Positions 34,768 through 46,050 of a stretch of DNA of 64,000 bases are shown here, in pieces; positions within the stretch are counted from its first letter, which is position 1, and the number at the start of each line of letters is the position of its first letter. Origin of the DNA: Stropharia rugosoannulata (taxonomy: Eukaryota; Basidiomycota; Agaricomycetes; Agaricales; Strophariaceae); the NCBI GenBank assembly GCA_028532985.1, contig JANCIK010000005.1:564501-628500 (forward strand). The letters are read 5' to 3'. Below the pieces are notes generated by a model. It saw nothing but the letters and a program-made list of their open reading frames with translations. It did no database searches and had not been told where the DNA came from. The position numbers and the translations under genes are program-made.

Positions 34768-36214
34768 TTATTTGTTGGTTCACGTTTTTGTTTGGTATCA
34801 TGAAGTGTCTATTTAGCTTCAGGGGAACGAGCGTCCATCTGTCAGTTCTAGTTCAATGATAATTTAGAGGTTTAGATGTTACTTAATCAAAGAATTTATT
34901 TTCTCAATATAACGATGTCCTTCCGGTCAACTGAGATGCCACTGGTGTCCTCAACTTGAAAGTCTCTGTCGAGATATTATTCAAGATCCTCTGATACATG
35001 CTACCAAAAACCCTTGACTTCCTTCCTAGTATAAAGGATGACAACCACACTTTACCGATTTGTTGTTTTAGTGTTATTGTTTAACTTAATGTCTTGAATT
35101 GTGAAGAATCAATCAGTCCGTTCTGTATTCAAATATCGGATGTCATTCGGTGGTGAATTTCTGCCGACAGTTATACACATTCCTAGACGTACATGGAGTC
35201 GGAGGATTGTGCTGTGAGGCCTCCGACGTGTCAAAAGTATGTTCTTGAAATATGCCTCCATTCTTATGTTCCTGTGCCACTTTGATTGCTTTGAATACGA
35301 CAACAATTACATATATAAATAGATGTCTAACGTGATAAGATAAACTTTGGTCGCTTTCATCAAAAAAAGGGAAATGAAAGTGCGAGTGTCTGGAGAGTAG
35401 ACAGATCAAGGTTTGACCGTTTATCTGAGTGTTGCGTGCTAGGTTCTCTGGCGATGGGAGAATTCGGCGGGTTGCGCGTTTTGCGAGCGAGGCAGCGCAA
35501 GTGATGCGAGTATGCCGAGACAATGCCGAAATCCCACGGTGACTTCAAGCTTAGTAGAGAATACTGACAGGGATACTTGGTCTGCAGATGAGAAGCAACC
35601 GCCCAAGACATCCTGAGTGCCTGGATCAAAGAATATTCCCCAAAAACGTGCCAAGTCAAGCTGATGAGCCAAGCACTGAAAACGGGATGGTGGGTCGAGA
35701 AAAACGAGCGAACTGACCAAGAAATATAAAGAGCCGGATGGTGGTCAACTTAGGACGAGATGAGAAAAAGGTACCTGTCTCCTGCCGGCGCACCATAGAC
35801 AAGAAGACCAATGCCTTTAAAATTAAATCGAACAGTCATTAATCAGAGCCAGCCATTGATCCTGGGCCTTTTTTTTTTTTTGATAATCATGGCTTGTCGC
35901 CACCGCTCCTGTTTGGTGACGTCGCCCAAAACGAGCTAGAGGCTACTACTACAGCAAGCGGTCTATCAATATATTTATGTTTTTCTTTCGATCGTTTCAA
36001 GATCGCCTGCATAAATGAGCGCTGAGCAGAGATCCTAGCGTGCGTTGAGTGCATTGTATGTGTGTTGCAATAAGTAGAAAGCAACACACCACACAGCGCT
36101 TCAGCACAACTCCAGTCATGTGATGATGTTGAAAGTTCATAAAAAGTCGGCAACATTCGCTTGTCATCTACATACTTCTTCTTCTCACATCAAATATCGT
36201 GCCCATATCTGACG
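34768..36214. other. Gene-poor stretch between the two large elements
   Basis: Contains a minus-strand fragment at about 35805-35865 reading VRFNFKGIGLLVYGAPAGDR. This resembles the FxGxGxxVYGA motif seen in many basidiomycete membrane proteins, and it ends at a GTACCT donor-like site. I cannot extend it into a gene (frames at 35143-35720 do not fit). A run of 14 T lies at about 35869-35882. Otherwise nothing is supported. Confidence 0.35.
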
Positions 36215-36310
36215 TTGACGCAGAAAAAGCCGAGTTCTTGGCCTCTTTTCCTCCTCGCATAGACTTTGCACCCCCCGCAGACTTACACGAGAAGTATTCA
36301 TCGAGGAAAG
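36215..36310 (+). pseudogene. 3' coding end of an unknown gene, left part, split by the LINE
   Basis: The open frame ISDVDAEKAEFLASFPPRID, continuing APPADLHEKYSSRK, runs up to the LINE insertion point. If the element and one target copy are removed, the frame continues without a break at 42414 and stops at about 42453-42455 (codons ...LDE, TAG). That continuity supports a once-real coding end. The upstream exons were not found. A diverged copy is present at 22560-23010. Protein family not recognised. Confidence 0.5.
36296..36310. repeat. Target-site duplication, left copy
   Basis: ATTCATCGAGGAAAG, repeated exactly at 42399-42413 directly after the LINE poly(A). Its first A could belong to the tail, so 14-15 bp. 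Confidence 0.9.
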
Positions 36311-36450
36311 GCTTCTTGATCTCTTACCACGACGTTACACAGCCACATAAGGCCCTCAGTGACTCGTAGAGCATCGTAGTAGCAATAAAACATACAATTT
36401 ACACACATACTATACACAACGCAACGATTCAGTCCTCGATTAGACTCTTC

Positions 36451-37938
36451 ATGCCACCTAAGAATGGGACGCCGTCACAAAACGTGGCGCGGCCGAACAC
36501 ACGCAGCGACTTACACCTGCCAAAGGACGCAAAGGAATCGATTGAAATACTCGAGAGACTCAATGTGCTATCACACAACGACGACATACATGACGTGGAA
36601 ACATTCCTAACAGCGCTCAGGACATATGCGACATCAGAAACGCCAACAGATGCCAGGTCGAACAACGACTACAAACGTACCATCTCAGCAATAGCCCTAG
36701 TAATGACGGAACTACTCACGGCCCGGGGCAACACCGAAGAAATCATCAGAACTTCCATAGCCACAATGGCCGCGCAAATCAAAGCGGATGTCACTACATC
36801 ACTTCAGTCGGAACTCGCAGCGATAAAACTTTCAACAGAAGACATAGTTAAGTCCCAACTGAAGGATGCCACAGAATTATGGACCACAGTACAGCACAAA
36901 GTACAGGCGAAACAACGACCACACGATACACCAACGGGACCACGAACATGGAGTGAGATAGCCGCAGCGAGTGGAGCAATGGCGAAGGCGAACCCGGTGG
37001 TTGCTGCAAGGGCTGCGATTGCAGCGCGTCAAGTCAAGATAACATTGGAAGGGGATCAAGGGGAACTCAGACTGGAACAGGACAGCAAAACAATGAAGCA
37101 GGTGATTCAACGGACTATCAATGAACTCACCGACGCTGACTTTAATATATTCCACCTAGAAAAAAGCGTCAAATTCAAATCGGTATTAATCGAGATGACA
37201 ACGGAAGAAGGAGCAGACTGGCTCAGGCAGAAAACGAGAACAGAGGAGATCACAAAAAGGTGGGGGGTCAAATACGTGCCGAGGAGATTCCAAATCGTCG
37301 TGAAATTCGTACCTATAACCTGCAACCTCGAAAAAGAACGAGAGGAGATAATGGAAGACAACAACCTGACGGACGACATGATTCACGAAATCAAGTGGAT
37401 GAAGGCGATAGGCCGCCGGAACGACACACAACGAGTTGCTAACGTACTGCTCACACTCACCAACGAAGAACGGGCCAACTACCTCGCGGCGAGAGGCGTG
37501 CTAATACACTCGTCGAGGAGACCAGCAGAGAAACTCAAAATCGAGCCCACCCGATGCCACAAATGCCAGTGCTACGGCCACTTTGCCAGGGAATGCAAGC
37601 AAACACACGAAACCTGCAAATACTGCGCGCACAACCACAGAAGCAGCGAATGCACAAACAAATCCAACAGATTCTGCAAGCCATGCGGCATAGAAGGCCA
37701 CTCAGCAACGGACCGAACCTGCCCAATCTTTGTCAAGAAGTGCAAAGAGTTCGATCAGCGCAACCCCAGCAATGCCATGCCATTCTTCCCTACAAGCGCA
37801 CCCTGGACCTGGACGGGAGGGGACTTCCCTGAACTAACTGCACAGAACGCAACAACCGCGGCCAGCACTCGCTCGCCCTCCCCCGAATCAGGCGAAAACA
37901 GCACCGAATCAACGCCCCCCCCGCCCACACCTCAATGA
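36451..37938 (+). CDS. LINE ORF1, gag-like nucleic-acid-binding protein
   Basis: 495 residues. It binds the element RNA and forms the ribonucleoprotein used for retrotransposition (family knowledge). The first about 200 residues are helical and polar (MPPKNGTPSQNVARPN...). The middle (about 190-360) resembles the conserved gag core of Tad-like elements (WGVKYVPRRFQIVVKFVP). Residues about 368-430 hold three CCHC-type zinc knuckles: CHKCQCYGHFAREC, CKYCAHNHRSSEC and CKPCGIEGHSATDRTC. The tail is proline- and serine-rich (SPSPESGENSTES, TPPPPTPQ). The stop codon overlaps the ORF2 start in ATGA. ATG 36451 is the first in-frame start after the 5' UTR. Confidence 0.88.
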   Translation: MPPKNGTPSQNVARPNTRSDLHLPKDAKESIEILERLNVLSHNDDIHDVETFLTALRTYATSETPTDARSNNDYKRTISAIALVMTELLTARGNTEEIIRTSIATMAAQIKADVTTSLQSELAAIKLSTEDIVKSQLKDATELWTTVQHKVQAKQRPHDTPTGPRTWSEIAAASGAMAKANPVVAARAAIAARQVKITLEGDQGELRLEQDSKTMKQVIQRTINELTDADFNIFHLEKSVKFKSVLIEMTTEEGADWLRQKTRTEEITKRWGVKYVPRRFQIVVKFVPITCNLEKEREEIMEDNNLTDDMIHEIKWMKAIGRRNDTQRVANVLLTLTNEERANYLAARGVLIHSSRRPAEKLKIEPTRCHKCQCYGHFARECKQTHETCKYCAHNHRSSECTNKSNRFCKPCGIEGHSATDRTCPIFVKKCKEFDQRNPSNAMPFFPTSAPWTWTGGDFPELTAQNATTAASTRSPSPESGENSTESTPPPPTPQ

Positions 37939-40900
37939 ATACCAACAACCAAACCGACGACAATAATGTACACTCAATAAACACCATATCGCCTTCTAAT
38001 CTACGCATACTACAAGCTAATCTATGCAAGTCTCAACAAGCGCATCTCGCCCTAATAAACGACACTCTGAAAGACGAATGGGATATACTATTAATCCAGG
38101 AACCACATGTCAATTACTACCAGAACGTTGCAACACCGTCAGGCTTTCGACAGGTCTACCCGGAAGGGGAACTCCGACGGAAGAAAGGGGTACGATCAGC
38201 TATATGGGTGAATGCAGAGCTAAGTACAAACTCATGGCGCGCAATCACAATCCCAAATACAACTGACATCACAGCAGTACAGATTGATCTGCCTACGGGG
38301 ATGCTTACCATCTTTAATATATACAACGACTGCAACAATGATAGCGCCCAAACAGCACTCGACAACTACATTGAACAACACCTCGACAACCTCTATGGTA
38401 CTGATAAGCACGTACTATGGTGCAGAGACTTCAATAGACATCACCCCTTATGGGACAATGACAAAGACGGAGCGAGACTGTTCACCAGCAAAGCATTAGA
38501 AGACGCAGACCGCCTTATAGAAATCCAAGCCAAATGGAACATGTCCATGCTACTACCGAAGGGCATACCGACCTTGCAACACTGGGCCACGGGATCTTTC
38601 TCCAGACCGGACAACGTGTTCGGATCACTAGGCCTCGATGACCTGGTCATCAAATGCGAAGTACTCTCTCATCTACGTCCACCCAAGACTGATCATTTCC
38701 CAATAGGCACAATACTGGATGTCTCCAAAACCCTAGCCCCACGAGAAGACAAACGGAACTTCCGACTGACAGACTGGTCGGCCTTTGAGTCAGACCTACG
38801 AAGACGGCTTGACGAATCCGAGACAAACTGGGAAGCAGACATCACATCCGAAGAAATGTTCAACAAGACAGTAGAAGAATTCACCCTACTAATGCAACGT
38901 ACAATAGAGGCCAAGGTCCCGCTAACCCGACCTTTCCCATCGTCGAAGAGATGGTGGACAACAGAACTCACTCAGATGAAAAGAAAGGGCAGCAAGCTAA
39001 GTCGTCTCTCATATAAATTCAGGGCCTTACCACACCATGACACTCACGAGAAATGGAAGGAACACCAAGCCCTATATGCAAAGCTCATCATCGAAACAAA
39101 AAAGCAACACTGGGAGGACTTTTTAGAGGAAGCCACGGAAAGAGAAATGTGGATAGCCAACAAATACATCAAAGAACCAGTAGGAGACGGCGGGCGCCCA
39201 AGAATCCCTTCGCTCAAGGAAAAGCAAGCTAATGGCACAATCACAACGATTACCGACAACGAAGAAAAAGCAAAGCTTCTAGCTAAGTCATTCTTTCCCC
39301 CCAAACCGGCCCACTCAAGCATACCCCCCAACTACCAGTACCCCACACCGCTAACCCCGGCCACACCGCTAGACACTGAACGCGTCAAACGACACATTAA
39401 CTCACTCTCCCCATACAGGGCTCCAGGCCTGGACGGCATCCCCAACATTGCGATTCAAAAAACCGCCAACATCATAGCCCCAATACTGACCAAAATATTC
39501 AATACAGCACTACGGAACGGATGGTACCACGAGAAATGGAAGCACTCAATAACTTGCGTCCTAAAGAAACCCGGCAAACCCGACTACCAACAACCCAAAG
39601 CCTACAGGCCTATTGCACTACTATCAACAACAGCCAAGCTCCTCTCGGCAATAATTGCAGAAGACATGTCCTATCTAATTGAGACCAACAACATCCTTCC
39701 CAACAACCACTTTGGAGGACGGCCGGGAAGAACCACGACAGATGCCCTACACTATCTGACGGCGACCATCAACAAAGCGTGGCAAAAAGGCAAGGTGGTA
39801 TCGGTCCTCTTCCTCGACGTCGAAGGAGCATTCCCTAATGCAGTAACGGAACGGGTTATCCACAATATGAGAAAGCGACGAATCCCCGAACAATACATAC
39901 GCATAATCGAGAAAATGCTGGATGGCAGGCAGACCAAACTCCGATTCGACGACTTCCTATCCGCATTCATCACCATGAACAACGGTATCGGGCAAGGATG
40001 CCCCCTCTCCATGATCATCTATATCCTATACAACGCTGACATACTTGAAATCCCCAACAGTGCAAGTAGAGAGGACGCAATCGGCTACGTAGATGATGCA
40101 GCACTGATAGCAATAGGTAACACGTTTGAGGAGACAGTAAAAACACTCAGAGACATGATGGAGCGCGAAGGAGGCGCCTATGACTGGTCGGAAAGCCACA
40201 ACTCACGATTCGAAATCAGCAAAAATGCAGTCATGCACTTCTCTAAGCGTATGTACACTGACCCCGGAACAGGAGTAAAGTCAAAACTACGAGAAACAGC
40301 ACCTGAACTAATAGTACGGGGCGGGAAGATCGAGACAGTAGAGACCTACAAATACCTCGGGATTATAATGGACCCAGAACTTCGCTGGAAGGCCCAACTG
40401 CAGCGGGCAACCGAAAACGCACTCAAATGGGTACTAATGTTTAAACGACTAACACGACCATCCACAGGAGTCAGGCTGAACCTAATGCGACAACTATATC
40501 TCTCAGTCGGAATACCCAAACTAACCTACGCATTGGATGTCTGGTACACCCCCATCCAAAAGAACGAGGGACGACAACACAACTCGGGGTCGGTAGCAGC
40601 CACTAAAAGGATGGCAAGTATCCAGGCAAAAGCATGCATATCAATAACGGGTGCCATGAAGGCTACAGCTGGAGACGTTGCCGAAGCACATGCCAACATC
40701 CCATGTATGAAAGCGACACTACGCCACATATGCCATAGAGCAGCCATCCGATTCACAACCCTCCCGAAGACACACCCAAACTATACCCTCATACGTCAGC
40801 CCCTCCCCCCTCAACCTAGATCCAACGAAACACAGGTAACAAAACTCATCCGCATCTTCGGGCTGTCACCCAGAACAACCGAGAAGATAAAACCCTTCAC

Positions 40901-41951
40901 ACTGTCACCAGCAGCCAAACACCGGTTCAGCACCCACATAGCCGATAGCAGAGAAGACACAATAGAACAAGAAGCTTCATCCACAGCAGACATCAGAATA
41001 TACACAGACGGCTCAGGATTCGAAGACGGGGTAGGAGCCGCAGCAGTAATGTACAGAAAAGGTAATAGAGACCCCACTAACACACTCCGATACTATCTAG
41101 GGCCTAGCAATGAATACTCGACATATGATGCAGAAGGAGTGGGTCTAATACTTGCAGCTCACCTCATCAGAAGACTCGACAACGCCAATCAAGCAAACGG
41201 AACAATCGAGGTATACACAGACTGCCAAAGCGCTATCACGGCAACTGCGAAGGACATACAGGGGCCGGGCCAACATCTGATGAGTACCTTCCGCTCCATC
41301 ACCAACACTCTGAAAAACCCTATCACCCAGCGAAACCGCTTTACCATCAAATGGATTTCAGCTCACAGTAACGTAGCAGGTAACGAACGAGCAGATAAAG
41401 AGGCTAAAGAGGCAGCACAGAAACGAGCCACCCCCACAATATGGCTTCCCAGACAACTTCACAAAAAGCTACCAATCAGCGCTTCAACATTGCGCCAAAA
41501 CGCGAAGAAGCAGCGCACAGAAATTTGGCAAGAATGGTGGAAAGAGAGAGACTCAAAGAACGAATCAAGACGCATAGCAATGGACCAAATCGACGCTGAG
41601 TTCCCACATGTTTCCTACTTCAAAACTGCTAAAACACTCGACAGGAACAACTCCAGTCTTCTAACGCAGCTCCGAACGGGCATTATACCACTACGGGCCG
41701 AACTTCACAGAATGAGGCTAGAAGAATCCCCCCACTGTAGGGCGTGCAACCTACACCTGCGAGAAACCATCGAACACATGACCCGTACCTGCCCAGCATA
41801 CGAGACACAACGAAAACTGCTAAAGAAGACAGTATTCATCAGAGGACTCAAACGGCCGAGAGAATGCCTAATCGACCCAGAGAAAGCAAACGCTATACTT
41901 ACGTTCTTCAAATCAACAGGCCGGTGGAGAACACGACACAACAGAGTTTGA
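37935..41951 (+). CDS. LINE ORF2, endonuclease-reverse transcriptase-RNase H
   Basis: 1338 residues in one open frame. Residues about 20-240 form the AP-like endonuclease (RILQANLCKSQQ, LLIQEPHVN, then WCRDFNRHHPLWD near 161, TDHFPIG near 255). The usual GDFN glycine is arginine here (AGA). The reverse transcriptase spans about 480-760 (SPYRAPGLDGIPN, YRPIALLSTTAKLL, VLFLDVEGAFPNA, GIGQGCPLSMIIYILYNAD, with the catalytic YVDD near 717). RNase H is at about 1020-1160 (IYTDGSGFEDGVGAA, YDAEGVGLILAAHL, VYTDCQSA, WISAHSNVAGNERADKEA), with all four acidic residues present. A C-terminal zinc motif CRACNLHLRETIEHMTRTC lies near 1268. Translation likely follows ORF1 by termination-reinitiation at ATGA. 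Confidence 0.92.
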   Translation: MNTNNQTDDNNVHSINTISPSNLRILQANLCKSQQAHLALINDTLKDEWDILLIQEPHVNYYQNVATPSGFRQVYPEGELRRKKGVRSAIWVNAELSTNSWRAITIPNTTDITAVQIDLPTGMLTIFNIYNDCNNDSAQTALDNYIEQHLDNLYGTDKHVLWCRDFNRHHPLWDNDKDGARLFTSKALEDADRLIEIQAKWNMSMLLPKGIPTLQHWATGSFSRPDNVFGSLGLDDLVIKCEVLSHLRPPKTDHFPIGTILDVSKTLAPREDKRNFRLTDWSAFESDLRRRLDESETNWEADITSEEMFNKTVEEFTLLMQRTIEAKVPLTRPFPSSKRWWTTELTQMKRKGSKLSRLSYKFRALPHHDTHEKWKEHQALYAKLIIETKKQHWEDFLEEATEREMWIANKYIKEPVGDGGRPRIPSLKEKQANGTITTITDNEEKAKLLAKSFFPPKPAHSSIPPNYQYPTPLTPATPLDTERVKRHINSLSPYRAPGLDGIPNIAIQKTANIIAPILTKIFNTALRNGWYHEKWKHSITCVLKKPGKPDYQQPKAYRPIALLSTTAKLLSAIIAEDMSYLIETNNILPNNHFGGRPGRTTTDALHYLTATINKAWQKGKVVSVLFLDVEGAFPNAVTERVIHNMRKRRIPEQYIRIIEKMLDGRQTKLRFDDFLSAFITMNNGIGQGCPLSMIIYILYNADILEIPNSASREDAIGYVDDAALIAIGNTFEETVKTLRDMMEREGGAYDWSESHNSRFEISKNAVMHFSKRMYTDPGTGVKSKLRETAPELIVRGGKIETVETYKYLGIIMDPELRWKAQLQRATENALKWVLMFKRLTRPSTGVRLNLMRQLYLSVGIPKLTYALDVWYTPIQKNEGRQHNSGSVAATKRMASIQAKACISITGAMKATAGDVAEAHANIPCMKATLRHICHRAAIRFTTLPKTHPNYTLIRQPLPPQPRSNETQVTKLIRIFGLSPRTTEKIKPFTLSPAAKHRFSTHIADSREDTIEQEASSTADIRIYTDGSGFEDGVGAAAVMYRKGNRDPTNTLRYYLGPSNEYSTYDAEGVGLILAAHLIRRLDNANQANGTIEVYTDCQSAITATAKDIQGPGQHLMSTFRSITNTLKNPITQRNRFTIKWISAHSNVAGNERADKEAKEAAQKRATPTIWLPRQLHKKLPISASTLRQNAKKQRTEIWQEWWKERDSKNESRRIAMDQIDAEFPHVSYFKTAKTLDRNNSSLLTQLRTGIIPLRAELHRMRLEESPHCRACNLHLRETIEHMTRTCPAYETQRKLLKKTVFIRGLKRPRECLIDPEKANAILTFFKSTGRWRTRHNRV

Positions 41952-42373
41952 CGAACATCGCAACCCGACAGTTAGTCGGACCACCACTACAATAATTCAA
42001 TATAATCACAACACCACCTAATATAACCCAATACCATACACCACAATAATCCCCAGCCTAGAGAGGCGCGAACAGGACGTCCTCTGCAATCAGAGACCTC
42101 CTTACCCTCTCTCCCTACGCCTAGGCGTAACAGGGCACAACACAGGGAAAGGATGTCAAGCCGTCCCACCACAAACCAATACCGATGACCCGTGCAGGCG
42201 AAACGGCGTTTCCGTGCCGGGCTTGTGGAGCTGCGAACACGGAGTGTCTGCTTCACAGGTGCACAGCCTGACGGTAAAGATCGGGGCATTGGGGCCCTCG
42301 TAGCAATCTAAAGTAATACATATAAACAGGATAATGTCTATGATAGTGTAAACTCAATAGACATAAATTAATC
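41952..42373 (+). other. LINE 3' UTR
   Basis: Non-coding tail of the element between the ORF2 stop and the poly(A). It is C- and A-rich at first, then GC-rich (about 42060-42290), then AT-rich before the tail. It presumably carries the RNA signal recognised by the element's own reverse transcriptase, which is inference from LINE biology. Confidence 0.6.
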
Positions 42374-42398
42374 AAAAAAAAAAAAAAAAAAAAAAAAA

Positions 42399-42413
42399 AT
42401 TCATCGAGGAAAG
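42399..42413. repeat. Target-site duplication, right copy
   Basis: ATTCATCGAGGAAAG, identical to 36296-36310; marks the 3' boundary of the LINE. Confidence 0.9.
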
Positions 42414-42775
42414 TTGTTTACTGTGTGCCACTTTGGACGGAGTGGCTCGATGAATAGTATGCGAGGGAAGCCTCACTTCATCCGGAGTCCGACGACGAGT
42501 CACGAGTGGTACACCGTTCTTATTTCTTCGAGTTGACGCTGTTCGACGTCATGTACGACTGCAGAACTGGTATCATTCAAGTGCTATCCAACAGTGGTCA
42601 AGACAGCCAATCATGGTAGTTGTATAGTCATAGTCATTGGTTGTTCATCTGCTAGGCATATGCCCAAGCAAATCAGGGCGGTTCGATTTAAGTTGATGCG
42701 AAAATATCTGGTTGTTGACCTTCAACCTGGATGGTTCCCATTAGCATAGGATCACTCGAGTGACTTAGACTTTTT
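42414..42775 (+). repeat. Right part of the LINE-split sequence (copy B)
   Basis: Begins with the last codons of the interrupted frame (VVYCVPLWTEWLDE then TAG). It continues with about 320 bp of non-coding sequence homologous to 22690-23010, including GTGCTATCC, GCCAATCATGG and GTTGACCTTC. It is more similar to a functional end than copy A, because its frame is continuous with 36215-36310. Confidence 0.6.
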
Positions 42776-45700
42776 CTAGGCCATATCAATCTTAACATAG
42801 CGCACTTATTCACAAACCATTCCCGAACTTTCGTTCCTACATCACTAACTTTATCATTACTACTAGTATACGCACTTCTTCCTGTTTTATTTATTTGTCC
42901 ATTACATAGTGGCATTACCCATCGTTCACTGGCTTTATGCGTCTAGTGCATAATATCATGCGATCATATAAGTCAGTTTCGCTTTTGACGACTAAGTTAG
43001 TGTCAATTGTGGGAGAGTAGTACAGAATCCGCCTCATGAAAATAAATTCGTGAGACCAGTGGCTATAAAACGTCCTTCTGTCCATGCTAATGAGTTCAGT
43101 GCAGGTTATTGCTTGCCTGATACTGGAATTTTTAAGTACTTTACCGCAGCGGCTGTTCCCCTTCCGGTTTACTTCACTTCAAGTGTTAATGCAAATGCGA
43201 CATTGATGCCGTTTTGATTAACTTACTACATCGTTGGTAGTACCATTGCAGTGGGTCTGCTGGCAAATAGTGAAGCATTTACGCAGAATCTTTGTATCTC
43301 CATTATAGAGCAACATTATGATTATGAGCACCACCAAAGTAATCAAAGATCGTCGCTCCAAATTCATGCGACCCTTCCGGTCAATCTTGCGCGTAATGTT
43401 TCTATTCCCACCTCACAGATTCATCGTCTACAATATATGTGTATCCAATGTATCATGATGTACCTGAGCGCTCATAATTTGATCGCAGGTAACATGGTTT
43501 TATTGCATAGATATTGAGTCAGTATCTCAGTTCTACAATATTCTATGTATCTGTAAAAATAGTTTCTGAAAACTTGTCATACATTTGTAACACACGCATA
43601 TATTTTTGACAGCCTTCTTTCGGATCATTTATAAGTAGCTCCGTGACATACGTGGACATACTATTGTTCCCTCTGATACATGCAGGTGTAGAACACATAA
43701 ACGTGATGCGAATGGAGTAGTACATGATCTCCATGCATTTCTCCTACATTTACGCAGCCGGTGTAGCCAGGCAACTGGATCAAGACTATTGGAACCTCCA
43801 ATTCATGCCATGGCATATCTGATGCATTCAATTATCCGATATGTTGGAATTATCATGGAGATATCCGTGCAGAGACTCGTATATCAAAACTCTGACTGAG
43901 AACCGTGAGAACGCGGTTCAAAATTGAAGGTATGACTGGTAAGCTGATTCTCTATGTAGCATATTGTAGTAGGGAAATTATTATTATCTATCCCATTGTA
44001 TCATCAGTCTAGAATCAGATGACCATCACAAAGTGATATCCCTCTTTCCTTCTGGGACTGTACGGACGGCCGCGCATCCCTTTTGCCTCGAGGCTTTTCA
44101 AATGAGCTGACTTTCTATAGAAGAAATTATCGACAATCAACAGAAACACATGAGAATGTTGTCCTGAGATGACACAGTGAACCGCATTCGTTTATATTGG
44201 CTAGTTTAGTGACTGTTGGTCATGCAAGATCTCAGAGATGACTTGGCGCATTCGCGAAGAAATCATGTTCAGTTTGGAACACCTTAGTAGAATTCTTCTA
44301 GTCGAACACACGCAAGCGTTCTGTAGCCCACATATCCTGGTTCCCGACTTCTGTCAGACAACCCCGCCTCGGTGTTGGCAGTTTTAAAGTCCCGAGGCTT
44401 CTCCGTTAAGCCGTGACCTGCCTTCGAATAGTCTATCAGCGCAGTTTCGCGCCCAGGCCAGGGGAAGACACAGCCTCGGAAAGGCTGCCTCCAAGGGGAG
44501 GAAGTTCTTTAGGTGGGGCACAAGCTTTTTTACTCCGATCATATCGACGTCTGCTGACCAGACACATAGTAGCCTGCCGTTATCGATACCCACTACAGTC
44601 AGCGAGCGGCCCTTGGATCCTTGCGAGCATCGCGCTTGGAGTGGGACCTGAGCGGCTCTGATATTTTGCATGCTCTGGTTATTTCCTTCCGTCAAAGTGA
44701 GCCAGACGCGCTGGTTCTTCGTTTCTGACTGATCCTACGTATCGCCTCCGGATAACTGTTAAATGACATTTGCCCCTGGAGGGTGGTGTATTCCCTGGGG
44801 GAAAGATTTGCTTAGAATACGTATACGCCGGTTTGAAACAGCTTCATCACTGGATGCGGTATACATTGAGCATGTTTAGATATAAATCAAGGCCTCGGGC
44901 ATAGAGCTGACTACGGGAATGAGATTTTGTTTCGACTTTTTGAATGAGCCAGCTCAGACATAACCTCCGGACAATGGTGTAAGCATAAAATCAGTAGCTA
45001 AAGGAGGAAAGATCGAGCTGTTCAGATATATGGGACCCACAGGTACACATAAAACAAGTTCTCTACTTTATTAGTCGACATGTCTACATGATTGGAACAT
45101 CTCAGCAGGATTTGATCTGACCGTCAAGCACTCAATTTGAACACAAGATTCGACACTCGGTACTCAGCATTAATTGGACTTGGCCATGACCTGAGCGCTT
45201 AAATTATTTTGGTGCCGCGTATACATGTACCAGCTTAAGCGAGCAGAAATTAATGTCCTTTCACCACGCGTGAGTACATAATTGTCACAGCTAGACATGG
45301 ATGCTCCGTTTATCTCCTACAGTCTGCTCTTCATCAACTGTCAATCTCCGGACCCCCTGCTCCTGATTGACGCCTGAGACAATCATTTGAAAACTGAGAT
45401 TGGCGAAACAAAAGATGCTTGCATGTGCCACAACCTGACTCGCAGATGATTACTCCACTCTTTATATCTTAGTACTAGCTGGTAAGACTCCGTAGAAACC
45501 TGTATTGAGTTATACATGTGAGCTTTTAATATACGCCTTCAATGCGAGCGCCCATATTACAAAATGATGTGAAAAGTCAAAATGAGATACTAGTCATTTA
45601 TTCTCATTGGACTCTTCACAGATGTGCAGTATACCATTCCAATGGTTGTATTGAATCACCCGACAGTCGTGGGTGTGCCTGTCTCCGAGTCTACATGTGC

Positions 45701-46050
45701 TCGCAAATTATTTGAGCGAGTCATTAATTCGCAAAGCCGCTCTGTGGTCACCAGCATCGTGGATACAGAACGGAGACGGTGTGCACGTAGCACACGTCTC
45801 GGTATATGAATAATCTGCCACTCCCGTCGGTCTGTCTGGGTAAATTACTGACAGAAGACGGAACGCGGAAGGTCGGTGATTGGAATGGGCTCTCTGCGAC
45901 ACTCTAGAATTTACATGCTCCGGTGCTTGAGGCTGAGCTTGAGCTTAAGCCCGCACCCATCGAGTGTCTTGTGTACATGGACTGAATGAGCAAAACAGAA
46001 GTAACAGTCAGATGATATGTTTAGTACCACAACGGGAGGCTACTCTTGTA
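42776..46050. other. Gene-poor stretch
   Basis: AT-rich at first, with no splice-consistent gene and no recognisable domain. An open minus-strand frame at 44384-44695 and small plus-strand frames were considered and left out. Confidence 0.4.

Larger units (their letters stand above)
36311..42398 (+). mobile_element. Full-length LINE (Tad/I-like, with RNase H)
   Basis: A complete non-LTR retrotransposon of about 6.1 kb: 140-bp 5' UTR, ORF1 (36451-37938), ORF2 (37935-41951), a 3' UTR of about 420 bp and a run of about 26 A (42374-42399). It is framed by an exact 14-15 bp target-site duplication. Intact long ORFs, a clean tail and identical duplications indicate a recent insertion. The domain order (gag-like with zinc knuckles; endonuclease, reverse transcriptase, RNase H, C-terminal zinc motif) fits the Tad/I group of fungal LINEs. 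Confidence 0.92.

Noticed and set aside
44384..44695. 103-codon minus-strand open frame
   Set aside because: No domain, no conservation evidence, isolated in gene-poor DNA.
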